A stretch of DNA of 9,789 nt from positions 1 to 9,789 of the forward strand of contig CAKUJN010000077.1 in NCBI GenBank assembly GCA_934661735.1. Direction: 5' to 3'. The notes under the pieces are model-generated. The model did not search any database and was not told the origin of the DNA. It saw nothing but the letters and a program-made list of their open reading frames with translations. Below are positions 1-6,595 of this stretch, piece after piece. Made by a program: the position numbers and the translations under genes. This stretch comes from an uncultured Oscillospiraceae bacterium. Lineage in GTDB: Bacteria; Bacillota; Clostridia; Oscillospirales; Oscillospiraceae. How positions within the stretch are numbered: the stretch's first letter is position 1; each line of letters opens with the position of its first letter.

Positions 1-1
1 G

Positions 2-181
2 GGTTACACACGTGAGCAGTTCATCACCAGAGGCCTGTCCAATTCCTATGCGCTCCGGCCGGATGCGGCGGAGTATCCGGCGCTGCGTGAGGCGCTTGGC
101 GGACTGTTTGACCGCTACGCGGTGAACGGTCTGCTTGAGGCACCGAACCGGACGGTGGGATATCTTGGATCTCTGCGCTGA
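2..181 (+). CDS. Class I SAM-dependent methyltransferase, C-terminal end (partial)
   Basis: The reading frame open from base 2 to the TGA at 179-181 gives the last 59 residues of a protein whose start lies off the window. The residues (YTREQFITRGLSNSYAL early, then FDRYAVNGLLEAPNRTVGYLG near the end) resemble the C-terminal part of Methyltransf_11/25-type class I SAM methyltransferases, in which a segment like 'R..SSSYAP..GD..Y' precedes 'LF..Y...G.V.....T..Y.G.L'. The SAM-binding glycine motif is not in view, so substrate and reaction cannot be given. A hairpin terminator follows 55 bases after the stop, so this gene ends its own transcript and is separate from the trmL operon. It could also be a different family with a chance match; the call rests on recall of C-terminal patterns only. 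Confidence 0.62.
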   Translation, partial: GYTREQFITRGLSNSYALRPDAAEYPALREALGGLFDRYAVNGLLEAPNRTVGYLGSLR

Positions 182-235
182 GTGCTGTTTGACGTGACAA
201 ATGAAACCCTTCGTGCAGATATGTATAGAGGCAGA

Positions 236-274
236 TCCTCCGCATGACGGACGCATGCGGAGGACTTTTCGGCT
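236..274 (+). terminator. Intrinsic terminator of the methyltransferase gene
   Basis: Bases 236-246 (TCCTCCGCATG) pair perfectly with 254-264, an 11-bp stem with a 7-base loop. The stem is followed by CTTTT and, after CGG, a second CTTTT. It lies 55 bases past the stop codon of the upstream gene in the same orientation. Confidence 0.78.
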
Positions 275-544
275 TTTCCGCGGCTGTGGACGGTCGCTTT
301 TCCGGAAGCGCACAGCTGCGATATCGATCCATGAGCTGAAGCATTTTGTTAAGCCGAAATGCAAAAACTGTGGTGAAGTGCATTTTCGGGCTGCGTTTCG
401 AAGCAATGCGCAAAAATGGCTGCTTTTTTCCGTAAACAGGCGTAAAATGTGCCGGATAAGCGTGCGCTTTTCGCAGGAGAGTGGAGGTAGACGTAAAAAC
501 GAAATTTTCCAGTGAAGAAATTCTGAATTTTTACCAAATTCATA
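275..544. other. Gene-free stretch upstream of the trmL promoter
   Basis: About 270 bases with no supported gene. The open frames here (for example 201-515 plus, and 24-413 and 349-543 minus) have no ribosome binding site, cross the terminator at 236-274 and encode Arg/Cys/His-rich sequence typical of non-coding GC-rich DNA. Composition becomes clearly AT-richer toward 480-580. A small palindrome, GAATTT (525-530) with AAATTC (536-541), sits just 5' of the promoter -35 box and could be an operator, but nothing else supports this. I recognise no structured RNA. Confidence 0.5.
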
Positions 545-573
545 TTGAAATTTACGATGTTCTGTCATAGAAT
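545..573 (+). promoter_or_regulatory. Sigma-70-type promoter of the trmL-pgk-tpiA operon
   Basis: A -35 box TTGAAA (545-550) and a -10 box TAGAAT (568-573) are separated by exactly 17 bases. Each matches the vegetative consensus at five of six positions. Transcription would begin near 580, leaving a leader of about 50 bases before trmL. It is the only good promoter seen before tpiA. Confidence 0.75.
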
Positions 574-632
574 ATGGATGTTCGCGATTTGCGGAAAAGC
601 TTTGACATGGCGCGGCGGCGCAGAAAGGGCCT

Positions 633-1148
633 ATGCTTCACATTGTTCTGGTTGAGCCGGAGATTCCGGCAAATACGGGAAATATCGCGCGGACGTGCGC
701 CGCGACCGGAAGCGTTCTGCATCTGATCCGGCCGCTTGGCTTTGATATTTCCGACAAGGCGGTCAAGCGCGCGGGGCTGGACTACTGGCATCTGGTGGAC
801 GTCCGCGTATACGATAATCTGGACGACTTCTTTGAAAAGAATCATCCGGCGGCCATGCGCCTGTTTTCCACGAAAGCGCCGAAGAGCTATGCCGAAGCCG
901 GCTATCCGGACGGCTGCTATCTGTTCTTCGGCAAGGAGACAAAGGGGCTGCCCGAGGATTTTCTGGCGGCGCACTATGACGACTGCGTCCGCATTCCCAT
1001 CCGCGCGGAGGCGCGGAGCCTGAATCTCAGCAATTCTGTTGCCGTCGGCGTGTTTGAGGCGCTCCGGCAGCTGGATTTCCCGCACCTTACGGGCGCGGGA
1101 AGGATGATCGATTGGCAAACCAGTGACAATCAGGGAGGTACCATATGA
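633..1148 (+). CDS. trmL: tRNA (cytidine/uridine(34)-2'-O)-methyltransferase TrmL
   Basis: A 171-residue SPOUT-class methyltransferase that transfers a methyl group from SAM to the 2'-hydroxyl of the wobble nucleotide 34 of certain leucine tRNAs. The family signatures are all present: [19 protein letters not shown] at residues 8-26, FGKETKGLP at 99-107 (first part of the SAM-binding trefoil knot), and [16 protein letters not shown] at 131-146 (knot closure). E. coli TrmL has 157 residues, so this one has a modest C-terminal tail. The start is fixed by the conserved [12 protein letters not shown] opening; the likely Shine-Dalgarno AGAAAGGG (622-629) is unusually close to it, three bases away. 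It is the first gene of the operon. Its last codons (Asn-Gln-Gly-Gly-Thr-Ile) contain the ribosome binding site of pgk, and its TGA overlaps the pgk ATG, so translation of the two is probably coupled. Confidence 0.93.
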   Translation: MLHIVLVEPEIPANTGNIARTCAATGSVLHLIRPLGFDISDKAVKRAGLDYWHLVDVRVYDNLDDFFEKNHPAAMRLFSTKAPKSYAEAGYPDGCYLFFGKETKGLPEDFLAAHYDDCVRIPIRAEARSLNLSNSVAVGVFEALRQLDFPHLTGAGRMIDWQTSDNQGGTI

Positions 1149-2344
1149 ACTACAACAAAAAATCCGTAAAGGACGTCGACGTCCGTGGCAAGCGCGTTCT
1201 GTGCCGCTGCGACTTCAATGTGCCCACCAAGGGCGGCGTCATTACCAGCGACAAGCGCATCGTCGCGGCATTGCCGACGATTCAGTATCTGATCGCGCAT
1301 GGCGCGCGCGTCATTCTCTGCTCGCACATGGGCAAGCCCAAGGGCGAGGTCAAGCCTGAATTGAGTCTGAAGGTCGTTGCCGACCGTCTGTCCGAGCTTC
1401 TGGGCCAGCCCGTCCGGATGGCACAGGACGTTGTTGGCGAAAGCGCGCAGGCGCTGGCTGCCTCGCTGAAGGACGGCGAGGTGATGCTCCTTGAAAACAC
1501 CCGCTTTGAAAAGGGCGAAACGAAAAACGATCCCGAGCTGTCGAAGAAGCTCGCCTCCATGGCCGACCTGTTCGTCAACGACGCGTTCGGCACCGCGCAC
1601 CGCGCGCATTCCTCCACGGCCGGCGTCGCCGACTATCTGCCCGCCGTCTGCGGCTTCCTTGTGGAAAAGGAAGTTTCCATTATGGGCAAGGCGCTGGCCG
1701 ACCCCGAGCGTCCGTTTGTCGCGATTCTCGGCGGTGCAAAGGTTTCCGACAAGCTGAATGTCATCAACAACCTGCTGGAAAAGGTCGACACACTGATTAT
1801 TGGCGGCGGTATGGCATACACCTTCCTTGCGGCCAAGGGCTACGGCATCGGCAAGTCCCTGTTTGACGCGGAAAAGGTCGACTACTGCAAAGAAATGATG
1901 GCCAAGGCCGAGGCAAAGGGCGTAAAGCTCCTTCTGCCGGTTGACACCGTTATCTCCGCGACCTTCCCTGATCCCATTGACGCGCCCATCGACGTCAGAA
2001 CCGTCCCTGTTGACGCCATTCCCGACGACATGGAGGGTATGGACATCGGCGAAAAGACCCGCGAGCTGTTTGCCGCGGCTGTCAAAAACGCAAAGACCGT
2101 CGTCTGGAACGGCCCCATGGGCGTATTTGAGAACCCGACGCTGGCAAAGGGCACCATCGCCATGGCACAGGCTCTTGCCGACTCCGACGCCATCACGATT
2201 GTCGGCGGCGGCGACTCTGCCGCGGCCTGCGAGCAGCTGGGCTTTGCCGACAAGATCACGCACATCTCGACCGGCGGCGGCGCGTCGCTCGAGTTCCTGG
2301 AGGGACTGGAGCTGCCAGGAATTGCGTGCCTTCAGGACAGATAA
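1145..2344 (+). CDS. pgk: Phosphoglycerate kinase
   Basis: A 399-residue cytosolic glycolytic enzyme that transfers the acyl phosphate of 1,3-bisphosphoglycerate to ADP, giving 3-phosphoglycerate and ATP. The two-domain bacterial PGK is complete. The substrate side has RCDFNVP (21-27), SHMGKPKG (60-67), ENTRFEKGE (117-125) and [13 protein letters not shown] (145-157). The nucleotide side has LGGAKVSDK (195-203), GGGMAYTF (220-227), WNGPMGVFE (321-329) and VGGGDSAAA (353-361). The C-terminus [13 protein letters not shown] (376-388) is canonical. Length is normal for bacteria. The start is an ATG (1145) five bases after GGGAGGT (1133-1139), and it overlaps the trmL stop as ATGA, so it probably depends on ribosomes finishing trmL. 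tpiA follows after 147 bases. The usual partner gap is absent upstream; its place is taken by trmL. Confidence 0.98.
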   Translation: MNYNKKSVKDVDVRGKRVLCRCDFNVPTKGGVITSDKRIVAALPTIQYLIAHGARVILCSHMGKPKGEVKPELSLKVVADRLSELLGQPVRMAQDVVGESAQALAASLKDGEVMLLENTRFEKGETKNDPELSKKLASMADLFVNDAFGTAHRAHSSTAGVADYLPAVCGFLVEKEVSIMGKALADPERPFVAILGGAKVSDKLNVINNLLEKVDTLIIGGGMAYTFLAAKGYGIGKSLFDAEKVDYCKEMMAKAEAKGVKLLLPVDTVISATFPDPIDAPIDVRTVPVDAIPDDMEGMDIGEKTRELFAAAVKNAKTVVWNGPMGVFENPTLAKGTIAMAQALADSDAITIVGGGDSAAACEQLGFADKITHISTGGGASLEFLEGLELPGIACLQDR

Positions 2345-2449
2345 ATCCGGCTGCGGCGGATTTTTCCGGCAATACTGCGTTCTGCCGGAAAATCTCGCGC
2401 CGGCGCGCGGGAAGTCCATTTGGGAAATCAGGCGTCCATGACGCTTTTT
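2343..2449 (+). promoter_or_regulatory. Hairpin series in the pgk-tpiA gap (possible partial terminator or RNA-processing region)
   Basis: Four inverted repeats follow one another in the gap. (a) AAATCCG 2343-2349 with CGGATTT 2357-2363, starting on the pgk stop codon. (b) TTTTCCGGCA 2362-2371 with TGCCGGAAAA 2383-2392, a perfect 10-bp stem. (c) The self-complementary 12-mer CGCGCCGGCGCG at 2396-2407. (d) GCGTC 2432-2436 with GACGC 2440-2444, a three-base loop and then TTTTT (2445-2449), shaped like a weak intrinsic terminator. No good promoter is visible between these and tpiA, so complete termination would silence tpiA. Partial termination or mRNA end protection is the likelier role, and this is inference. 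Confidence 0.5.
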
Positions 2450-2491
2450 CTGAAATAATCATTACCACAGAGAAATTTAGGAGTAATTACA

Positions 2492-3268
2492 ATGAACAGA
2501 AAGTATCGCAAGACCGTAATTGCCGGTAACTGGAAGATGAACAAGACCCCCAGTGAGACCAAGGCGTTCATGACCGAGTTCAAGGCCATCATGCCCAAGG
2601 GCCGCTGGTGCGACGTCGCGCTGTGCGTTCCCGCCGTCTGCATTCCCGCAGCGGTTCGCGCCATGCGTGAGACCCGCGTCGGCATCGGCGCGGAAAACTG
2701 CAACGCCAACGCTTCCGGCGCGTATACCGGTGAGATCGCGGCCAACATGCTGGTGGACGCGGGCTGCAAGTACGTCATTCTGGGCCACTCCGAGCGCCGC
2801 GCCATGGGCGAAACCGACGCGGATGTGAACGCAAAGGTTCTGACGGCGCTGGAAAACGGGCTGGTTCCCATTATGTGCGTGGGCGAAAGCCTTGAGCAGC
2901 GCGAGACGGGCATCACCACCGAATGGATCACCATGCAGATCAAGGCCGGTCTGAGCGGCGTGGCTGAGGACAAGATTCGCAAGATGATCATCGCCTATGA
3001 GCCGATCTGGGCCATCGGCACCGGCAAGACCGCCACGCCCGAGCAGGCGGAAGAGGTCTGCGAGGCCATCCGTGCGGTTATCCGCAAGATGTACGGTGCA
3101 AAGATCGCACGCGCGATTTCGATCCTGTACGGCGGCTCGATGAACGAAAAGAACGCCTATGATCTGCTGGCGCAGCCGGATATTGACGGCGGCCTGATCG
3201 GCGGTGCGTCTCTGGTGCCGGAGAAGTTTGTCAAGATCATCGAGGCGGCAAATCAGCCCACGATCTGA
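2492..3268 (+). CDS. tpiA: Triosephosphate isomerase
   Basis: A 258-residue TIM-barrel enzyme that interconverts dihydroxyacetone phosphate and glyceraldehyde 3-phosphate in glycolysis and gluconeogenesis; cytosolic, normally a dimer. All catalytic positions are present: Asn13 and Lys15 in AGNWKMNKT, His99 in ILGHSERR, and Glu170 in AYEPIWAIGTGKTA, which also contains the mobile phosphate-gripping loop 6 (171-181). The phosphate-binding YGGSMN (213-218) and GGAS (237-240) complete the site. Length is slightly above the 250 typical of the family. The ATG at 2492 has AGGAG (2479-2483) eight bases upstream and keeps the conserved N-terminal strand. It is the last gene of the operon and is followed 16 bases later by a strong terminator. 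gpmI and eno, often next in Firmicutes, are not here. Confidence 0.98.
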   Translation: MNRKYRKTVIAGNWKMNKTPSETKAFMTEFKAIMPKGRWCDVALCVPAVCIPAAVRAMRETRVGIGAENCNANASGAYTGEIAANMLVDAGCKYVILGHSERRAMGETDADVNAKVLTALENGLVPIMCVGESLEQRETGITTEWITMQIKAGLSGVAEDKIRKMIIAYEPIWAIGTGKTATPEQAEEVCEAIRAVIRKMYGAKIARAISILYGGSMNEKNAYDLLAQPDIDGGLIGGASLVPEKFVKIIEAANQPTI

Positions 3269-3284
3269 GACGGATAAATCGAAT

Positions 3285-3319
3285 AAAGCCCGTCCTGCCG
3301 AAAGGCGGGGCGGGCTTTT
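3285..3319 (+). terminator. Intrinsic terminator of the trmL-pgk-tpiA operon
   Basis: Bases 3286-3299 pair with 3304-3317 over 14 positions (12 Watson-Crick and 2 G-T), closed by a GAAA tetraloop (3300-3303) and followed by a TTTT run (3316-3319). It starts 17 bases after the tpiA stop codon. Confidence 0.88.
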
Positions 3320-3391
3320 GTGCGTTTGAGATATTTTTGCTGGCAGCGAAGTGCCGAATTTGCGGTGAGACCGTAGCCGTTGCTTCGCAGA

Positions 3392-3423
3392 CCCACTTTT
3401 TCTGTCTTGCCAGAAAAAGTGGG
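3392..3423. repeat. Hairpin A, core of the left arm
   Basis: CCCACTTTTTCTG (3392-3404) pairs perfectly with 3411-3423 around the loop TCTTGC: a 13-bp stem with a six-base loop. It is the inverted, slightly diverged counterpart of hairpin B at 3903-3936. Confidence 0.88.
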
Positions 3424-3847
3424 CAAAAAGAGGCGCTGAATACGGATCGGATTGTACCGCAAGCCACAGAAGAACCCCCTCGAAGAACGCTGCGGCCAGC
3501 ACACGATAAACTTTCTGCAAAGCTGAACTACAGCGCCGCCTGCGTGGAGACAACGCTCCCATCGGAAGCAGTTGCCGCGCAAGGGGATGGCAAAACACGC
3601 TGCCGTGGAAATGGCAGGCCATCTGCGTATTCGCCGGTGGTGCCCAATATTTGCAGGGCCGATGTGGGCATCGGCCCCTACAACATGCTGTGCAACATCG
3701 TAATCGGCCGAGTATTCCGGAAATGAGCAGAACCAAAATTGATGTAGTCTGCCCGCAAATGCGTGTGGTACATTTACCGAACCGAAAGCCATCGGAATCG
3801 TCGCAATTCTGCGCCCGAAGAGGGCGTTCAGGCCGCGCGGAGCGGCC

Positions 3848-3871
3848 AAAAAATCGCGCGCGTGAGCGCGC
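3848..3871 (-). terminator. Terminator-like hairpin, minus strand, inside the repeat element
   Basis: GCGCGC (3856-3861) and GCGCGC (3866-3871) form a 6-bp stem around GTGA. Read on the minus strand the stem is followed by GA and six T (complement of AAAAAA 3848-3853). It lies beyond the nearer terminator of the minus-strand ABC operon and may be a back-up stop, or simply one of the palindromes of the element. Confidence 0.45.
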
Positions 3872-3902
3872 AATATAACGCGTCTCCAGCGCCTCTTTTC
3901 TC

Positions 3903-3936
3903 CCCATTCTTTTCTGGCAAGACAGAAAAGAATGGG
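3903..3936. repeat. Hairpin B, core of the right arm
   Basis: CCCATTCTTTTCTG (3903-3916) pairs perfectly with 3923-3936 around the loop GCAAGA: a 14-bp stem. Its reverse complement matches hairpin A apart from paired changes (CCAC/GTGG against CCATTC/GAATGG) that keep the stem perfect. Confidence 0.88.
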
Positions 3937-3994
3937 CCCGCGGAGCGACAGTTGCAGTGTTGCCGCAAAAGAGGCAGTTCCGGTGAAAACGGAC

Positions 3995-4020
3995 AAAAGG
4001 GCGGGCAAAATCGCCCGCCC
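3995..4020 (-). terminator. Intrinsic terminator of the lysine ABC transporter operon
   Basis: GGGCGGGC (3999-4006) pairs with GCCCGCCC (4013-4020), an 8-bp all-GC stem with a six-base loop. On the minus strand it is followed by TTTT (complement of 3995-3998) and then GT. It lies about 78 bases past the ATPase stop codon in the right orientation. Confidence 0.8.
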
Positions 4021-4097
4021 CGACAGGGTATGTTGAAAATGTCCGCGGCGCGGCGGCTGCGCAAACGCCTGCGTCCCACCGGTGTGCACAAAGCGCT

Positions 4098-4835
4098 TCA
4101 GCGGCGCAGATAGCGCGCCAGGAACTCGCGGGTGCGCGGCTGCTGCGGATTGCCGAACAGCGCCTCCGGCACGCCCTGCTCCAGAATGTAGCCGCCGTCC
4201 ATGAAGATCACGCGGTCGGATACCTCGCGCGCAAACGCCATTTCGTGCGTTACAACCAGCATCGTGAAGCCCTCGGCGGCAAGCGACTGCATGACGTCCA
4301 GAACTTCGCCCACCATCTCGGGGTCCAGTGCGCTGGTCGGCTCGTCAAAGAGAATGATGTCCGGATTCATCGAAAGCGTCCGCGCAATGGCTACGCGCTG
4401 CTTCTGCCCGCCGGACAGCTGTGCGGGCCGCGCCTCGCAGTAGGCGGACATGCCCACGCGATCGAGATAGCCGCGGGCGATCTTTTCCGCCTCGGCGCGC
4501 GGACGGCGCAGGACGGTCGTCTGTGGGCTGACGCAGTTTTCCAGCGCGTTCATGTTGCCGAACAGATTGAACTGCTGAAAGACCATGCCCACGCGGGCGC
4601 GGTATTGCGACAGATTCATGCCCTTGTCCAGAACGTCCTGTCCCTCAAAGTAAATCCTGCCGCCGGTCGGCTCCTCCAGCAGGTTCACACAGCGCAGCAT
4701 GGTGCTTTTGCCCGAGCCGGACGGGCCGATAACGCTGATTACATCGCCTTTTTCCACAGAAAAGCTTACGTCGCGCAGGACAGCGTGCGTGCCGAAGGTT
4801 TTTTCCAGATGCTCCAGCCGTAAAATCTCCGCCAT
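4098..4835 (-). CDS. Polar amino acid (lysine) ABC transporter, ATP-binding protein
   Basis: A 245-residue GlnQ/HisP-type ATPase that powers amino acid import at the cytoplasmic face of the membrane. Motifs are all intact: Walker [10 protein letters not shown] (37-45), Q-loop MVFQQFN (84-90), signature [13 protein letters not shown] (140-152), Walker [12 protein letters not shown] (161-171) and the switch histidine in VVTHEM (His197). Length is standard for the family. Its ATG lies three bases after the TAG of the permease gene, with a GGGAGG-type ribosome site inside the permease 3' end, so the two are probably translationally coupled. It is the last gene of the operon headed by a lysine riboswitch, from which lysine is the inferred substrate; the ATPase sequence itself does not show specificity. 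Confidence 0.95.
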   Translation of the reverse strand: MAEILRLEHLEKTFGTHAVLRDVSFSVEKGDVISVIGPSGSGKSTMLRCVNLLEEPTGGRIYFEGQDVLDKGMNLSQYRARVGMVFQQFNLFGNMNALENCVSPQTTVLRRPRAEAEKIARGYLDRVGMSAYCEARPAQLSGGQKQRVAIARTLSMNPDIILFDEPTSALDPEMVGEVLDVMQSLAAEGFTMLVVTHEMAFAREVSDRVIFMDGGYILEQGVPEALFGNPQQPRTREFLARYLRR

Positions 4836-4838
4836 TTC

Positions 4839-5603
4839 CTACGCCTCCCTTGGAATGTGAATCTCTGCCTGCGAGTCCGAGCCAGAGCCGCAGATCGTGT
4901 AGTTTTCGCTGCCTGCCAGCTTCTTTTCCGCCAACCGCAGCAGGCGTGTGACGGTAAAGGTCAGAATAAAGTACAGCACGCAGATGACCGTATAGGTCTG
5001 GAACGTCTGCAAATTGATGCGCTTGATCACGCCCGCCATGTAGTACAGCTCCGTCACGCCGATGACGTTCAGCACGGACGTATCCTTGATATTGATGACA
5101 AACTCATTGCTGACCGAGGGAAGAATATTGCGCACCACCTGCGGCAGAATGACCTTGCGCATCGACTGGCCGTGCGTCATGCCCACGGCGTAGGCCGCCT
5201 CCAGCTGGCCCTTGTCCACGGAGAGAATGCCGCCGCGGACAATCTCGGCCATATACGCGCCGGTGTTGATCGACACGATAAACAGGCCCGCGGGGATCAG
5301 CGGCAGGGTGCTGCCGTCGTTCAAAAACGCGTAGCCCCAGTAGATGACCATTGCCTGCACCATCATCGGTGTGCCGCGGAATACTTCAATATAAACGGCG
5401 ATGACGGCATTCAGGAGCTTTTGCAGCGCGCGCACGGCGCTGTTTTTCGACCTCGGCGCGGTACGGACGACGCCGGTCAGCAGGCCGATGAGAAAGCCCG
5501 CCGCCGTGCCGATGAGCGCAATGAGCATCGTATAGCCCACACCTGTGAGCAGGTATGACCAGTACTGCCGTACCAGTCCGATCACTTCCGATAAAAATTC
5601 CAT
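4839..5603 (-). CDS. Polar amino acid (lysine) ABC transporter, permease
   Basis: A 254-residue HisMQ-family inner-membrane permease. Hydrophobic segments lie at about residues 18-46, 64-73, 81-94, 102-112 and 203-218, consistent with five or so transmembrane helices. Family marks are FRGTPMMVQ (75-83), NTGAYMAEIVRGGI (113-126) and the EAA loop beginning EAAYAVGMTHG (135) and running to LPQ (153-155), which docks on the ATPase. Only one permease gene is present, so a homodimer is expected. The last ~25 residues (GSENYTICGSGSDSQAEIHI...) are a polar tail beyond the final helix with no assigned role. The ATG has GGAG (5610-5613) six bases upstream and lies 12 bases after the binding-protein stop codon. 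Lysine specificity is inferred from the leader riboswitch. Confidence 0.94.
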   Translation of the reverse strand: MEFLSEVIGLVRQYWSYLLTGVGYTMLIALIGTAAGFLIGLLTGVVRTAPRSKNSAVRALQKLLNAVIAVYIEVFRGTPMMVQAMVIYWGYAFLNDGSTLPLIPAGLFIVSINTGAYMAEIVRGGILSVDKGQLEAAYAVGMTHGQSMRKVILPQVVRNILPSVSNEFVINIKDTSVLNVIGVTELYYMAGVIKRINLQTFQTYTVICVLYFILTFTVTRLLRLAEKKLAGSENYTICGSGSDSQAEIHIPREA

Positions 5604-5615
5604 CTTCGACTCCGG

Positions 5616-6485
5616 TTACTTCTTGATAATGACGACCAGATTGCTGTTATAGTAGCAGTCGGTAAAATCAACCTGTTCCTCACGCTCGGCCGTGGGACTC
5701 ATGCCGGCGGCGATAGCGGCCACCGCGCCGGACTGGACGGCGGGGATCAGCGAATCCCACTCATAGGCGTAGACCTCAAGCGCCATGCCGAGCTGGGAGG
5801 CGACGTACTTTGCAACCTGCACGTCATAGCCGTTTGCGTACATGCCGTTCTGGCCCTGAATGGGGACCGCGCCGTTGGCATCGGTCGTCTGCGTCCAGTT
5901 GAACGGTGCGTAGGCGCATTCCATGGCGATCTTCAGCGTACCGTTTGACGTGTCGTCCGAAACGGAGGGCAGCGCGGAGGCTTCGCCGGTTTCGGTATCG
6001 GGGTCGGCGCTCAGGCTGACCATCTGCGCCATCAGCGCCTGACGGGTTTCCTGCGGGATGCCGGACAGAATTGCGTTGACCGTTGCGACCATTCCGGAGC
6101 CGGTCTGGAAGGCAATGGCAATGCCGGTTTCCTCGTCCGTCGCGGCAAAGCCGGTGTCGTTGTTCAGGAACGGAAGATAGGTGAGCGTATCGTCCTTACC
6201 GCAGACCTCAAGCGCCGTCGGCTCCTCGGCGACATAGCCGTCGATTGCGCCGGACTTGAGCGCGTTGAGCAGGTCGGTAAAATCGGCGAAATCCTTCTTT
6301 GTAATGCCCTCAACCTGATCGAGCGCGGTCAGGTGGAACGTGCCGGTCTGCGCGCCAAGCGTCGCGCCCTTGAGGTCGGCAATGGATGCAGCGTTCTTCA
6401 GATCGACCTTCTCGCGCGAGCCGCAGCCCGTCAGCGCGGCCAGAAGCAAAACACAGGCCAGAATGATGGAAATGGTTCTTCTCAT
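5616..6485 (-). CDS. Lysine ABC transporter substrate-binding lipoprotein, circularly permuted
   Basis: A 289-residue extracytoplasmic solute-binding protein (SBP_bac_3 type). A signal peptide (1-20) ends in the lipobox LTGC, so Cys21 should be lipid-anchored. The order of the mature protein is unusual. Residues 33-158 (ASIADLKGATLGAQTGTF, then ALKSGAIDGYVAEEPTA, then NAILSGIPQETRQALM) match what is normally lobe 2 plus the closing C-terminal helices. After a polar linker (159-181), residues 182-289 (GTLKIAMECAYAPFNW, then GYDVQVAKYVASQLG, then IAAGMSPTAEREEQVDFTD) match what is normally the N-terminal half of lobe 1. The protein ends at NLVVIIKK, where relatives cross into lobe 2. Arg268 in TAER is the usual carboxylate-binding arginine. 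The chosen ATG has AAGGAGG (6494-6500) eight bases upstream; the open frame extends to 6806 but that part is riboswitch RNA. It leads a three-gene operon. Confidence 0.92.
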   Translation of the reverse strand: MRRTISIILACVLLLAALTGCGSREKVDLKNAASIADLKGATLGAQTGTFHLTALDQVEGITKKDFADFTDLLNALKSGAIDGYVAEEPTALEVCGKDDTLTYLPFLNNDTGFAATDEETGIAIAFQTGSGMVATVNAILSGIPQETRQALMAQMVSLSADPDTETGEASALPSVSDDTSNGTLKIAMECAYAPFNWTQTTDANGAVPIQGQNGMYANGYDVQVAKYVASQLGMALEVYAYEWDSLIPAVQSGAVAAIAAGMSPTAEREEQVDFTDCYYNSNLVVIIKK

Positions 6486-6516
6486 GATAAGTTCCTCCTT
6501 GGATTTTGATTGCCTC

Positions 6517-6555
6517 AAAAACAAATAACGGTCAAAGCAAAGTGCTTCGACCGTT
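6517..6555 (-). terminator. Riboswitch-controlled intrinsic terminator (expression platform)
   Basis: On the minus strand AACGGTCGAAGCA (6555-6543) pairs with TGCTTTGACCGTT (6539-6527) over 13 bp with one G-T, a three-base loop, then ATTTGTTTTT (6526-6517). It lies between the lysine riboswitch and the first gene. The competing pairing is GGAGTGCT (6609-6602, in the 3' part of the aptamer) with AGCACTTT (6546-6539), 8 bp including two G-T. That pairing would break both the aptamer closing helix and the terminator, so it is a good antiterminator candidate. Confidence 0.88.
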
Positions 6556-6595
6556 GAAATCGCGCTGCCAAAATGACCTGCGTCCATACAAAATC

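Larger units (their letters stand above)
3348..3980. repeat. Inverted-repeat-bounded, palindrome-rich intergenic element
   Basis: The region between the tpiA terminator and the minus-strand ABC operon terminator holds no convincing gene. Its two ends are diverged inverted copies of one ~90-base sequence, left arm about 3348-3438 and right arm about 3887-3980. Within the arms a hairpin core with complementary six-base loops (TCTTGC and GCAAGA), the flanking AAAAGAGGCGCTG, and an outer TTTGCGG followed by 30 bases with 20 matches all correspond. The ~450-base interior carries more palindromes: GGGCCGATG 3656-3664 with CATCGGCCC 3669-3677, CGCCC 3812-3816 with GGGCG 3822-3826, GGCCGC 3831-3836 with GCGGCC 3842-3847, and GCGCGC 3856-3861 with its repeat at 3866-3871. 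It resembles dispersed intergenic repeats of gut Clostridia from memory, unverified. No transposase and no obvious target-site duplication are seen. The open frames inside are unsupported by ribosome sites or recognisable domains. Confidence 0.7.

Noticed and set aside
201..515. 104-residue plus-strand open frame and overlapping minus frames upstream of trmL
   Set aside because: The plus-strand frame crosses the intrinsic terminator at 236-274; none has a ribosome site or a recognisable domain.
1130..2419. 429-residue minus-strand open frame opposite pgk
   Set aside because: Antisense shadow of an unmistakable phosphoglycerate kinase gene.
3348..3980. CRISPR array or insertion sequence
   Set aside because: Only two inverted repeat arms, no regularly spaced direct repeats, no transposase frame and no clear target-site duplication.
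3253..4089. Overlapping open frames in the repeat region (minus 3253-4089, minus 2477-3907, plus 3337-3726)
   Set aside because: They run through hairpins and terminators on both strands, lack ribosome sites, and encode Cys/Arg/His/Phe-rich sequence like spurious predictions from intergenic repeats.
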